A DNA stretch of 52,626 nucleotides from Bacteroidota bacterium (GTDB lineage Bacteria > Bacteroidota > Bacteroidia > Chitinophagales > Chitinophagaceae), in assembly GCA_016183765.1 (NCBI GenBank), contig JACPEA010000015.1, positions 1-52,626 of the forward strand. The letters run 5' to 3'. Shown here in pieces: positions 1 to 8,230 of this stretch. Below the pieces are notes generated by a model. That model was not told the DNA's origin and did no database searches. It worked only from the letters and a program-made list of their open reading frames with translations. Each line of letters starts with the position of its first letter. The first letter of the stretch is position 1. A program made the translations under genes and the position numbers.

Positions 1-114
1 AAAGGTGGCTTCGCTGATCCCCATTTTTCTACAAACTTCCTGAACGGATGTCCCAGTCTCTGCCTGCTTCAATGCAAAGGCAATCTGCTGCTCGGTGTAC
101 TTTGTCTTTTTCAT
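1..114 (-). CDS. IS3-family transposase OrfA, N-terminal 38 residues (runs off the window)
   Basis: Reading the minus strand from the ATG at 114 gives 38 uninterrupted codons to the window edge. The peptide begins MKKTKYTEQQIAFAL and continues with EVCRKMGIS, which is the helix-turn-helix start typical of IS3-family OrfA (InsE/InsN-like HTH_Tnp_1). OrfA supplies the DNA-binding part of the OrfAB transposase made by programmed frameshifting. Only the first HTH helices are visible here. Whether the element is intact cannot be judged. Confidence 0.8.
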   Translation of the reverse strand, partial: MKKTKYTEQQIAFALKQAETGTSVQEVCRKMGISEATF

Positions 115-145
115 GAGCAATTTTTCATTTTTTTAAATCATTGTT

Positions 146-167
146 GTCCGACTAAAGTCGGGGTTAA
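146..167. repeat. Putative IS terminal repeat with internal palindrome
   Basis: A perfect 5-bp inverted repeat (CCGAC/GTCGG around TAAA, 149-162) sits between the orfA start and the HEPN remnant. Its position fits the left terminal inverted repeat of the IS. The partner repeat is outside the window, so this is an inference from position. Confidence 0.4.
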
Positions 168-647
168 CTAGTCTGTAACCTTTTTCAACAAAGGGTTACA
201 GGCCAAATATCTGTTGTTTCAAATTCGGGGGGAGGTCATGATGAAGAAAAGGAAAGTATAGAATTAGAGCACATACTGAAGCGGGGTAAATATATGGCCA
301 GTGAGTTCCTGACTGGAGCGGAAATTTATATAGCAAGGGAAAATTATAACCTTGCAGCTTTTATGATACATCAGGCTTTAGAGCAGGCCTTATCTACTAT
401 GGTAACAGTAAAAACCGGATATCAGCAAAGGACACATAATATTAAGCGGTTGATGAGGTATGGAGGACTAATTAGCTGGGAGTTGATAACTCTATCTGAC
501 AGTTTTACCATAGAAAACTCCATTTATATTGATAAAATATCGAATATATACTATGAGGCTAGATATTTTAAGTCAACCGTATTCAAAAAACCTATTATTG
601 AAAAAATGTACGCCTTCGCAACACATGTGTTAGCAAGAAGTTATTAA
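168..647 (+). pseudogene. HEPN-domain C-terminal remnant, probably of a nucleotidyltransferase-HEPN protein cut by the IS
   Basis: The ATG-initiated frame at 294 encodes 117 residues, but the same frame is open back to the stop at 165-167, right at the presumed IS end, and the extra residues (GHDEEKESIELEHILKRGK) read naturally into the domain. The visible part is a HEPN domain: FLTGAEIY, then ENYNLAAFMIHQALEQAL, then THNIKRLMRY. This resembles the C-terminal half of Bacteroidota nucleotidyltransferase-HEPN (MNT-HEPN type) proteins, whose N-terminal half would be an NTase domain. No NTase motif lies upstream, where IS sequence begins instead. A canonical RxxxxH RNase motif is not evident. A short stand-alone protein from 294 remains possible, but there is no clear ribosome-binding site. 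Confidence 0.6.
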
Positions 648-784
648 AATAGGAGTACCTTATAAATCTTCCATAGTTGACCTACGCTGTTGTGTAAATT
701 TTAAAGGGAATAAGTTAATTTTAAAAAGATAAAGTTGCTCTTTGTAAACAAGTGTAAGCTGTAAAGGGAAAGCCTAAGGGGTTG

Positions 785-808
785 TTCGACTAAAAATTCG
801 ACTAAAAA
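785..808. repeat. 12-bp direct repeat, two perfect tandem copies
   Basis: The 12-mer TTCGACTAAAAA occurs at 785-796 and again at 797-808, directly against the distal side of the tRNA-Asp terminator stem. Two perfect copies of this length are unlikely to be chance. It may be a duplication scar or a remnant of an element that used the tRNA region, but nothing else supports that. Confidence 0.55.
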
Positions 809-840
809 TGGAAAACCCGCGACCAGCGCGGGTTTTCCAT
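803..840 (-). terminator. Rho-independent terminator of tRNA-Asp
   Basis: A perfect 13-bp stem (808-820 with 828-840) closes a 7-base loop and contains a CCCGC/GCGGG core. On the minus strand it is followed by a U-run from 807-803. It begins 9 bases past the 3' end of the tRNA. Confidence 0.85.
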
Positions 841-848
841 TAAATAAG

Positions 849-922
849 CGGACCGGACGGGACTCGAACCCGCGACCTCCGCCGTGACAGGGCGGCATTC
901 TAACCAACTGAACTACCGATCC
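849..922 (-). tRNA. tRNA-Asp (anticodon GTC)
   Basis: The minus strand folds into a full cloverleaf. The seven-base acceptor stem is 916-922 with 850-856, with G73 from position 849. The D-arm contains AGTTGGTT, the anticodon stem CCGCC/GGCGG frames CTGTCAC with GTC in the anticodon position, and the T-arm carries GGTTCGAGTCC. GTC reads aspartate codons. The 3' CCA is not encoded, as is common in Bacteroidota, so it must be added by a nucleotidyltransferase. The gene has its own promoter and terminator and stands alone. Confidence 0.95.
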
Positions 923-933
923 GTACCTGTATC

Positions 934-949
934 CGGGATAAATATCCCG
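934..949. other. Hairpin in the tRNA-Asp 5' leader
   Basis: A 7-bp perfect inverted repeat (CGGGATA/TATCCCG, loop of 2) lies between the promoter and the mature tRNA 5' end. It would be in the leader removed by RNase P. Confidence 0.5.
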
Positions 950-961
950 TTTTTCGGACGG

Positions 962-991
962 CAAAGATAGGGGTTAAGCACTTTCAAACAA
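962..991 (-). promoter_or_regulatory. Bacteroidota-type promoter of tRNA-Asp
   Basis: On the minus strand TTG (991-989) is separated by exactly 19 bases from TATCTTTG (969-962), a perfect match to the Bacteroidota sigma-ABfr consensus TTG-N19-TAnnTTTG. It lies 39 bases upstream of the mature tRNA 5' end. This is the clearest promoter in the window. Confidence 0.8.
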
Positions 992-1044
992 ATCTTTTCA
1001 AAAAAAAATTGCAACCCCTAATTTTACCATCTTAACTGAACCCT

Positions 1045-2046
1045 ATGCCCCAATACCCAAATAGACAATTCCTTGATTTTGAGAACCCCATCAAGGATAT
1101 CTATGAACAAATAGATGACACCAAAAAGCTGGCGGAGAAAAATCCCCGGATCGACTATACCTCTACCCTGGAACAACTGGAAGCCTCAATACTGGAGAAA
1201 AGGAAAGAGATCACCCAGCACCTAACGCCCTGGCAGCGGGTGCAACTGAGCCGTCACCCGGACAGGCCTTATACCATGAAGCACATTACGAATATGTGCA
1301 CCCATTTTGTAGAATTGCACGGTGACCGGAATTTTAAGGATGACAAAGCAATGGTAGGCGGTTTTGCCCAATTGGATGGCGAGACTGTAATGATCATTGG
1401 CCAGCAGAAAGGGATTAATACCAAAGCCCGCCAGTTACGCAACTTTGGTATGGCCAACCCGGAAGGTTACCGAAAAGCCCTCCGCCTGATGAAACTGGCC
1501 GAGAAATTTAACAAACCCGTGGTCTGTTTGATCGATACCCCGGGCGCTTATCCGGGACTGGAAGCTGAGGAACGTGGCCAGGGAGAAGCCATCGCCCGTA
1601 ATATTTATGAAATGATCCGCCTAAAAGTGCCCGTGATCATTGTGATCATTGGTGAAGGCGCCAGCGGTGGTGCATTGGGTATTGGTGTGGGTGATAAAGT
1701 GCTGATGATGGAAAATACCTGGTATACCGTGATCTCTCCCGAAAGCTGCAGCTCTATTTTATGGCGCAGCTGGGATAAAAAAGAGACTGCAGCGGAACAA
1801 TTGCGTTTAACCGCAACCGATATGAAAAGTTTTGGCCTGGTGGATGAGATCGTACATGAACCGCTGGGAGGTGCCCACTGGGATTATGCGGAAGCTTCTT
1901 CCATTCTCAAATCCTATATACAGAAAGCGCTGCAGGAAGTAAAGGACAAAGACCCTATGCAACGTGTCAACGACAGGATCGATAAATATGGCAAAATGGG
2001 ATTTTGGGAGGAGAATGGAAAAGCGGTGGGGATGATTAATAGTTAA
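1045..2046 (+). CDS. accA: Acetyl-CoA carboxylase carboxyltransferase subunit alpha
   Basis: AccA forms the carboxyltransferase with AccD and moves CO2 from carboxybiotin to acetyl-CoA, giving malonyl-CoA for fatty acid synthesis in the cytoplasm. The 333-residue product is close to the usual length (about 320). Its N-terminal helical part (FLDFENPI) is followed by the crotonase-like core: [32 protein letters not shown], the GEGASGGAL oxyanion-hole segment and YTVISPE. The start ATG is 122 bases from the divergent tRNA promoter start. The stop codon lies inside a 7-bp tandem array (2035-2055), so the last codons are part of that repeat. dapA follows 58 bases on and may be cotranscribed. Confidence 0.97.
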   Translation: MPQYPNRQFLDFENPIKDIYEQIDDTKKLAEKNPRIDYTSTLEQLEASILEKRKEITQHLTPWQRVQLSRHPDRPYTMKHITNMCTHFVELHGDRNFKDDKAMVGGFAQLDGETVMIIGQQKGINTKARQLRNFGMANPEGYRKALRLMKLAEKFNKPVVCLIDTPGAYPGLEAEERGQGEAIARNIYEMIRLKVPVIIVIIGEGASGGALGIGVGDKVLMMENTWYTVISPESCSSILWRSWDKKETAAEQLRLTATDMKSFGLVDEIVHEPLGGAHWDYAEASSILKSYIQKALQEVKDKDPMQRVNDRIDKYGKMGFWEENGKAVGMINS

Positions 2047-2055
2047 TAGTTAATA
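2035..2055 (+). repeat. Heptad array at the accA stop, three units of (A/G)TTAATA
   Basis: Three exact 7-bp-period units (2035-2041, 2042-2048, 2049-2055) overlap the last three codons and the stop of accA and continue into the spacer. The unit fits the GTNARTN pattern shared by the arrays near rfaE1 and rpoB, in the same orientation relative to the upstream gene. The array supplies a second in-frame stop codon. Confidence 0.7.
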
Positions 2056-2104
2056 GCTGGGGGGAGTATCAAACAGAAATTAAAAATAAATCAATCAACA
2101 TACA

Positions 2105-2983
2105 ATGTCTTTACGTCAACAACTGCGGGGAACGGGGGTAGCGCTGGTTACGCCGTTCACCTCCGATCTGAAAGTGGATTTCGATTCGCTGGGAAATGTG
2201 ATCGATACCATGATCCAGGATGGGGTTGAATACCTCATTACTTTAGGAACCACCGGAGAAACCCCCACGTTGGATAAACAGGAGAAGCTGGACATTGTTA
2301 ACTATACCTTCGAAAAAGTGGCCGGCCGGGTACCCGTAGTAGTGGGCATCGGTGGCAACAATACGGCCGAGCTCATCCACGACCTGCATAAGTTCCCGCT
2401 GGATAAGGCAGTAGCCGTATTGAGCGCTTCGCCCAATTACAATAAACCTTCGCAGGAAGGTATTTACCAGCACTATAAAGCACTGGCAGCAGCGTCGCCC
2501 AAGCCCATCCTCTTATATAATGTTCCGGGCCGTACAGGCAGGAATATGACTGCAGAGACCACTTTGCGACTGGCCCAGTTACCCAATATCGCCGGTATGA
2601 AGGAAGCCAGTGGCGATATGGCACAATGCATGCAGTTATTACGCGATATGCCGGAAGATTTTCTGCTGGTAAGCGGCGACGATGCACTGGCACTCCCCCT
2701 GATTGCCTGCGGCATGCATGGTGTGATCAGTGTGGCTGCCAACGCCTTCCCTGCCGAATTCTCTGAAATGACCCGTTTGTGCCTGAAACAGGATTTTACC
2801 GCGGCTAAAGCCATCAACGACAAGCTGATAGAAGCTTACGACCTGATGTTCGCAGAAAACAACCCCGCCGGCGTAAAAGCATTTATGGCCGAAAAAGGAT
2901 GGATCGGAAACCACCTGCGTTTACCCGTAGTACCATTAAGCGAGGGTCTACATGCCAGGGTCAGGAATTACCTGAAAAAATAA
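2105..2983 (+). CDS. dapA: 4-hydroxy-tetrahydrodipicolinate synthase
   Basis: DapA condenses pyruvate with aspartate semialdehyde, the first committed step of diaminopimelate and lysine synthesis. The 292-residue protein matches the family length. Visible landmarks are GTTGE (48-52), Tyr138 in LLYNVPGRTG (the catalytic tyrosine), and the Schiff-base lysine Lys166 in AGMKEASGD, followed by the GDD loop. The fold is a TIM barrel, usually a homotetramer in the cytoplasm. A strong terminator follows 17 bases after the stop, so the transcript with accA probably ends here. Confidence 0.97.
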   Translation: MSLRQQLRGTGVALVTPFTSDLKVDFDSLGNVIDTMIQDGVEYLITLGTTGETPTLDKQEKLDIVNYTFEKVAGRVPVVVGIGGNNTAELIHDLHKFPLDKAVAVLSASPNYNKPSQEGIYQHYKALAAASPKPILLYNVPGRTGRNMTAETTLRLAQLPNIAGMKEASGDMAQCMQLLRDMPEDFLLVSGDDALALPLIACGMHGVISVAANAFPAEFSEMTRLCLKQDFTAAKAINDKLIEAYDLMFAENNPAGVKAFMAEKGWIGNHLRLPVVPLSEGLHARVRNYLKK

Positions 2984-3000
2984 GACCAGACACATACCTA

Positions 3001-3037
3001 AAGAAAAGGGACAAAGTTACGCTTTGTCCCTTTTCTT
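3001..3037 (+). terminator. Terminator after dapA
   Basis: A perfect 16-bp stem (3001-3016 with 3022-3037) closes a 5-base loop. It has a GGGAC/GTCCC core and an A-rich 5' flank pairing with a T-rich 3' flank. It could work in both directions. Confidence 0.85.
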
Positions 3038-3253
3038 TACCAGGAACTACCCATCGCAGCCTTTATTTACCAGGAACGATATGATAGGTCTTGCAACAGG
3101 TGGCCGGCAGCAAATGAGTGGAATACAACAACTTGCCCAGCAAGGATCAGGCGGGGCAAAACCTCCTGTCTGAATGCCGAATATTTTATACTTTTTTACT
3201 ATTATTTATGCAACTTTTACATAACGTTAGAATTTACATTACGCTTTTTTTGC
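3038..3253. other. Spacer upstream of the PAS kinase
   Basis: No gene is seen. The last 70 bases are very AT-rich and probably contain the promoter of the downstream kinase gene, but no full TTG-N19-TAnnTTTG match was found. Confidence 0.3.
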
Positions 3254-5881
3254 ATGTTGAATATGACCCGTGAGACACCCGTACACTTAAATAAGGAAAA
3301 AGACCTACAGCAATACTGCTCCATCATCAGCGCCCTTACACAAAACCTCAGTTCGGTGATGTATATGATGGACACAGAGGGAACGGTCCTGTATATAAGC
3401 CCCTCTATTCGCACCCTGCTTGGTTTTGATGAAAGTCATTTTACCGGCACCCGCTTCTGGCTCAGCCTGGTACATCCCGACGACGGCTATCTCGTGAATG
3501 AATTTTACCAGCAAATTTCAGAGCTTACAGAATTCAAAGCCACTTTACGCTTACGAAAGGCCGATGACACTTACCTGATGGTCAGCAATACCGGGTCTGT
3601 TAAAAAAGACAAGGATTCTATCCTTTATTTTATTGGCAACCTGCAGGAGACCAATGCCACCCGCGTATTTGGCCACAGCAAGGAAAACCCGATGTATTAC
3701 ATGGACCAGTTGATGAACAGTCTTGGGATCAGTTTTTACACCATCAACCCGGAACACCGGATCACTTACCGCAACAGGATATTTTACGAAAGAATGAAAA
3801 AGGAAAGCGGGACCGATTTTGAAGTTGGCGATCATTTGCTGTCCAAGTACTCCAATGCAAACCTGCAAAACGAACTCAGTAAGTTGTTCGAGCAGGCATT
3901 CCGGGGTGAATTTGTACAGGAGATCATCTCATTCAATAATCAGCATCTTCACATAGCGCTTTCACCACTCCTATTGGGCAATGTTGTTGCCGAAGTGGCC
4001 GTATTACACCTGAACAGTCCCAGCTATTCCGGTTTATCAGATACTGCCAACCTGCTGAAAAACAGCCTGAACAGCATCATCAACACTTCTGAAGATAAGA
4101 TCTATACACTCGACAGGAATTTTCATTTTCTCTCTTTTAACCAATCGTATAAAACACTTTACCAGAATTATTATAAGACCGATCCGATAATCGGCAAACA
4201 AACACGCAGCTGCCTGGAAGAAGACAGTATGAGCCGGCAGCTGAAACCAATGTATGAAAAAGGGTTGCAGGGAGAAAAGGTAGAAGCAGAGCTCCCTGCG
4301 CAGGACAGGATACTTCGGATCATCATCAACCCCATACACAACAAGGGCAAAAAAGTGATCGGCATCTCTGTTCACTTGAAAGACATAACGTTGTTGCGCG
4401 AATCGATACAAAAGCTGGCCGAAAGTGAAGTACGGTACAAATACATTGTAGACCATGTAACCGACGTTATTTTCCAGACAGACAACAGCGGAAACTGGGT
4501 TTACCTGAATAAAGCATGGAGCAGCATCATGGAATTCAGCCTGGATGAGACCATTGGTGTACCTTTTTTCAATTTTCTGCATCCGGATGATGTGGAAAAA
4601 AACCAACGGCTCTTCACTCCATTAATTACCCGTGAGAAAAATTATTGCTCGCACGAAATAAGATATATCACCAAATCAGGCAAAATCAAATGGATCAGGG
4701 TATTTGCCACATTGCTTCTTGACCAGGAAAACAATATAACGGGTACTACCGGAACACTAAAAGACATCAGTTCTGAAAAAGAGCATAGCTATCTATACGA
4801 ATTGCTGTCAAAAAATGTGAACGATCTAGTTTGTGTACATGAAATTGATGCCACGTATATCTATGTCTCGCCAACCATTCAATCCATATCAGGCTATCTG
4901 CCCGAAGAAATGATCGGGAAAAATCCTTTCGATTTCTTTCATCCAGACGATAAAGAAACAATGCTGCAGATTCACAACAGCATGAACCGGGTAATGAAGG
5001 AAGATGTCATGTCTGTATACCGTTTCAGAAACAAATCAGGTGGCTATAACTGGCTCGAAACCAGTGCGAGGTCGTTATACGACGACTTTTACGGCAGGAA
5101 CCTGTTGATCACTTCTTCCAGGGTAATTGATGAACGAAAAAAAGTTGAACAGCAGATGCTTGCCGCACTGGATATTGAAAAACAATTAAGTGAGCTGAAG
5201 TCCAAATTTGTAGCGATGGCCTCTCATGAGTTCAGGACCCCGATGACATCTATCAAATCGGGAGCAGAAATTGCCGGGCTATACCTGCAGAAATACGATG
5301 ACGAGAATATCAACAAAGCCCGGAATTTTATTAAAAATATAGACAATGAAATTGACCGGTTATCTGATCTGATCAATGATGTATTGTTATTAAGCAAATT
5401 CGAATCCGATACGGAACCCCTTTCAGCAACAGAGACCGATATGGAGGAACTGATCGGGAAATCTATTGTACGCCAGAACAGTCTGCAGAACGATCATCGG
5501 GTAGCTGAATTCTTTGTTTCAGGCACTGCCCGTAAACCAGTACTGGATGCCACACATATCTCACACGTGATCGACAACCTGTTATCAAATGCTTTCAAAT
5601 ATTCCATTGGCAAATCTCAGCCGGAAGTATATCTTACTTACAAACAGGAAGAACTGGAAGTACTGATCAAAGACTATGGTATTGGCATTCCGCCCGATGA
5701 ACATAACCAGATCTTCAATTCTTTTTACAGGGCAAAGAACACGGGAAGTATCACCGGAACCGGTATCGGGCTGGTACTTGTACACAATTTCATATCCATG
5801 CACAAGGGCAGAATCTACTTTGAAAGCGAATTGGGAAAGGGGAGTTCATTCCATGTAGTGCTACCCTATGTGATGCCATAG
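3254..5881 (+). CDS. Cytoplasmic multi-PAS sensor histidine kinase
   Basis: The 875-residue protein has no signal peptide or membrane segment, so it should sense inside the cell. About five PAS-like units can be followed: roughly 20-140 (SVMYMMDTEGTVLYISPSIR, HPDD), 155-260, 270-385, 395-520 (DVIFQTDNSGNWVYLNKAW, HPDD) and 525-640 (YIYVSPTIQSISGY, HPDD). The HisKA domain follows with His658 in SHEFRTP, then a HATPase domain with N-box NLLSNAFKYS, G1 box DYGIGIP and G2 box GTGIGLGL-like GTGIGLVL. There is no receiver domain, so it must pass phosphate to a separate protein. The receivers encoded on the opposite strand at 7429-12298 are candidates. A second ATG (3263) is an equally possible start. 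Confidence 0.9.
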   Translation: MLNMTRETPVHLNKEKDLQQYCSIISALTQNLSSVMYMMDTEGTVLYISPSIRTLLGFDESHFTGTRFWLSLVHPDDGYLVNEFYQQISELTEFKATLRLRKADDTYLMVSNTGSVKKDKDSILYFIGNLQETNATRVFGHSKENPMYYMDQLMNSLGISFYTINPEHRITYRNRIFYERMKKESGTDFEVGDHLLSKYSNANLQNELSKLFEQAFRGEFVQEIISFNNQHLHIALSPLLLGNVVAEVAVLHLNSPSYSGLSDTANLLKNSLNSIINTSEDKIYTLDRNFHFLSFNQSYKTLYQNYYKTDPIIGKQTRSCLEEDSMSRQLKPMYEKGLQGEKVEAELPAQDRILRIIINPIHNKGKKVIGISVHLKDITLLRESIQKLAESEVRYKYIVDHVTDVIFQTDNSGNWVYLNKAWSSIMEFSLDETIGVPFFNFLHPDDVEKNQRLFTPLITREKNYCSHEIRYITKSGKIKWIRVFATLLLDQENNITGTTGTLKDISSEKEHSYLYELLSKNVNDLVCVHEIDATYIYVSPTIQSISGYLPEEMIGKNPFDFFHPDDKETMLQIHNSMNRVMKEDVMSVYRFRNKSGGYNWLETSARSLYDDFYGRNLLITSSRVIDERKKVEQQMLAALDIEKQLSELKSKFVAMASHEFRTPMTSIKSGAEIAGLYLQKYDDENINKARNFIKNIDNEIDRLSDLINDVLLLSKFESDTEPLSATETDMEELIGKSIVRQNSLQNDHRVAEFFVSGTARKPVLDATHISHVIDNLLSNAFKYSIGKSQPEVYLTYKQEELEVLIKDYGIGIPPDEHNQIFNSFYRAKNTGSITGTGIGLVLVHNFISMHKGRIYFESELGKGSSFHVVLPYVMP

Positions 5882-5896
5882 CTATCGCATTCACCC

Positions 5897-6274
5897 TCAA
5901 GCCTGTACCAGGTCAAGATTGAACCAGCCATCAAAGTTTTCGGTATGACAGATGGGAAAACTTTTTTCTTTCAATACCTGGTCTTCCTGCAGGATCGCGA
6001 TCTTAACGGTCTGCTCTTTCAGCTTCATAGGATTGGAGACAAATACCTTGATCAACATCTTTTTAAAATTCTCAGGAACCAGCAAACGCTGGTCAAAACA
6101 GGTACCAGTGTACTCACATATCCTGGGCAGACCGTTTTCATCAATAAACGACACCTGAAAAGAAGTAGGAAATGAAAGATGCACCATATACCCTACACAG
6201 CGTGATCCGGAAATGGCCTTATCCAGTTTCCTGTACTTCTTACCGATAGCGTATTTGATTTTTTTGAGTAACAT
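5897..6274 (-). CDS. Hypothetical protein, 125 residues
   Basis: I do not recognise this protein. It starts with a basic stretch (MLLKKIKYAIGKKYRKLDK) and then has alternating beta-type segments such as VGYMVHLSF and FQVSFIDENG. There is no signal peptide or convincing membrane helix. A small all-beta domain is possible. It is convergent with the PAS kinase (15 bases apart) and lies downstream of the six-gene signalling run, separated from it by 276 bases and a hairpin. The codon use and size look like a real gene. Function is unknown. Confidence 0.6.
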   Translation of the reverse strand: MLLKKIKYAIGKKYRKLDKAISGSRCVGYMVHLSFPTSFQVSFIDENGLPRICEYTGTCFDQRLLVPENFKKMLIKVFVSNPMKLKEQTVKIAILQEDQVLKEKSFPICHTENFDGWFNLDLVQA

Positions 6275-6315
6275 AACGCCGTGCTTATTATCCCGATCAA
6301 TTTATTTTAATAAAG

Positions 6316-6345
6316 AAAAGTCACCTGTACTACACGGTGACTTTT
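6316..6345. terminator. Probable terminator at the end of the signalling run
   Basis: A 10-bp stem (6316-6325 with 6336-6345, AAAAGTCACC/GGTGACTTTT) with a 10-base loop lies about 205 bases past the 272-residue gene on the minus strand and just upstream of the 125-residue gene. U-rich arms support termination on either strand. The rest of the spacer 6275-6550 shows nothing recognisable. Confidence 0.55.
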
Positions 6346-6550
6346 ATAGCAAGCAACACTAAAAAAATGATACATTCTACAGGCACCGCTCACATTTCTT
6401 CCCGACACAATTTTAATATCTTTTTTTACAAATACAAGACCCTTAAACAAGGGGGAACAGAAACCTGCCGGAGAAAATTGTATTTCAACAATCCTGCATA
6501 GATTAATCTAACAGTTCCAAAAAGAAGCAACTTTCAAGTGGTAAACAATA

Positions 6551-7369
6551 TTACCCGATATAACTGTTTATCTGTTTAAGCAACAATTCGGGTTCTTTCA
6601 GACAGGCATATTTTTCAAAACAGGCTTTTAACAACTGCTGTTTCTTGGCAGCATTGGGAGATTCCTGCAATTGGTAAGTCAATCTGGGTGAAGCGGCAAC
6701 CAGTTCTGAAAGACTAACAGGGGTTGAAAAAGGAACGATCTGAAACTTATTCCCGATATACTGGTAACCGGGTTTACGCCTTTCAAATAAAGTCTGGGCC
6801 AGTGCGCGGGCATCGGTTCCGGTAACATATATATTAGGATCGACCGTCAGGTAGGCCGTATCCACATCGTAAAACAGGTTGATGAACTGCTGTATCGGGT
6901 TAGTATTGGCAACAGCTGAAAATTTATTATCGCCAAACACATTATAGGCAGCATGCAGACGGATAACCACTTCAAAAGAAGGTGGATACTTCGATATCAA
7001 TTCAGCTGCTTTCTCCAGGAACTGTGCTGCCAGCTTTTCCACGGAATCCATATGCAAAAGCTCATCGTTTACCAATGAGAGTACAATATGATACTCAAAT
7101 TTTCGGCTTACGATACCCCTGGCAAACTGGTAGCTGTTTTTGAAATTGCTGAACACATTGTACGTGTCGAATGGGAAAGGCGACAGGTGAAAATAGGAAA
7201 GTTCCTCCTGCTGTTGCTTTTTATTGATCATGCTCAACCATGTCTCATATTCCAGCCATACAGCATTATCCGATTCAGAAAAAAAAGTGATCAGCTTCTC
7301 CCCTTCTGCCTGGAATACTTCCGACAGATACTTTAAAATCAGAATATTATCACCTTTACAACAAACCAT
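6551..7369 (-). CDS. Hypothetical protein, last gene of the signalling operon
   Basis: This 272-residue protein is not recognised. It is soluble, with no signal peptide or membrane helix, and looks mixed alpha/beta. Cysteines cluster at the N-terminus (MVCCKGDN). A central stretch resembles a repeated core (HIVLSLVNDELLHMDSVEKL, AYLTVDPNIYVTGTDARAL). It follows the REC-AraC gene by 59 bases on the same strand and is the final gene before a hairpin, so it is probably cotranscribed with the phosphorelay proteins. It could be an output or modulating partner, but that rests only on position. Confidence 0.65.
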   Translation of the reverse strand: MVCCKGDNILILKYLSEVFQAEGEKLITFFSESDNAVWLEYETWLSMINKKQQQEELSYFHLSPFPFDTYNVFSNFKNSYQFARGIVSRKFEYHIVLSLVNDELLHMDSVEKLAAQFLEKAAELISKYPPSFEVVIRLHAAYNVFGDNKFSAVANTNPIQQFINLFYDVDTAYLTVDPNIYVTGTDARALAQTLFERRKPGYQYIGNKFQIVPFSTPVSLSELVAASPRLTYQLQESPNAAKKQQLLKACFEKYACLKEPELLLKQINSYIG

Positions 7370-7428
7370 ACAACAGTTTTAGACTTTATACACAAAACAA
7401 TCATTTCCGATACCGGACATATCCATCG

Positions 7429-8226
7429 TTAATCCGTCATCAGTGTATCTGCTTTTGACGGGAAGCGCATATAAGCTTTCGGACTTTTGCCATATTTTTT
7501 CTTAAACGAAAGGCAGAAATAGGATACAGAACTGAACCCCAGTGTATATGCTATCTCGTTCACAGAAGTGAGGCGCTGACGCAGGAATATCTCGGCTTTG
7601 GTAAGTTTGGTGTTCTGGATATACTGCTTAGGTGTCATGTTGTATATCTTTTTGGTCCAGCGTTCCAGCGTAGAAATGCTCATCGACATTTTATTGGCGA
7701 TATTAGGCACTGTAAAATCAGATCCCTCTACCATGGCTTTGGTAATATTCTCGAATTTCTTCTTAAACTCCGATTCAATATCGAACTGGTATACTTCCGG
7801 GGTCTTTATGAACAATTCCCTCTCCACCTTCTGCAGTATTTTCTGGCGCATAGCGATCAGGTTATTACATTTCAGCTGCAATTCGGCCGCCCTGAATGGT
7901 TTTACGATATAATCGTTTGCCCCCATCTTCAATCCCTCAAGGATCGTCTGTTCGGTTTTAATACCCGACATCAATATCACCGGTATCAACGAAAGCGCAG
8001 GATCGTTCTTCAAAACGCGAAGTACAGAAAATCCATCCAGCGGAAACGGAAGCATTACGTCCAGTAATACCAGGTCCGGTTTCTGCGTTTTCAGGATATC
8101 CAGCGCCACGATACCACTTTCTGCTTCAATTACATTATGGTAATTGGAAAGGCTATCGGTCAGTGTCTGACGAAGATCCAGGTCGTCTTCTACTACAAGG
8201 ATGGTAGTGCTTTTATACTCTGCCAT
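7429..8226 (-). CDS. Response regulator, receiver plus AraC-type DNA-binding domain
   Basis: The 265-residue protein has an N-terminal receiver domain with acidic residues Glu13-Asp14-Asp15, phosphoacceptor Asp56 (VLLDVMLP), Ser87 and Lys109 (DYIVKPF). A linker leads to a C-terminal AraC/XylS double helix-turn-helix from about 160, with IANKMSMSISTLERW and the second helix motif VNEIAYTLGFSSVSYFCLSFKKKYGKSPKAY. It should bind DNA when phosphorylated. It begins 4 bases after the REC-histidine kinase stop, so the two are translationally close and probably partners. This is a soluble two-domain regulator and not the membrane-spanning hybrid two-component type that often carries an AraC domain in Bacteroidota. 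Confidence 0.92.
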   Translation of the reverse strand: MAEYKSTTILVVEDDLDLRQTLTDSLSNYHNVIEAESGIVALDILKTQKPDLVLLDVMLPFPLDGFSVLRVLKNDPALSLIPVILMSGIKTEQTILEGLKMGANDYIVKPFRAAELQLKCNNLIAMRQKILQKVERELFIKTPEVYQFDIESEFKKKFENITKAMVEGSDFTVPNIANKMSMSISTLERWTKKIYNMTPKQYIQNTKLTKAEIFLRQRLTSVNEIAYTLGFSSVSYFCLSFKKKYGKSPKAYMRFPSKADTLMTD

Positions 8227-8230
8227 ATAT

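Larger units (their letters stand above)
1..170 (-). mobile_element. IS3-family insertion sequence, left end only
   Basis: The segment holds the start of an IS3-type orfA on the minus strand followed, outside the gene, by about 55 bases ending in a CCGAC-TAAA-GTCGG palindrome at 149-162 and a GGGGTTAA motif at 160-167. That is about where the left terminal repeat of an IS3 element should lie relative to orfA. The other end is outside the window, so neither the exact terminus nor a target-site duplication can be determined. An open frame carrying HEPN-like sequence resumes immediately to the right, so the element appears to have landed in a gene. Confidence 0.6.

Noticed and set aside
701..964. 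Open frame of 87 codons on the minus strand
   Set aside because: It runs through the tRNA-Asp gene, its leader and its terminator; the peptide is a translation of the tRNA.
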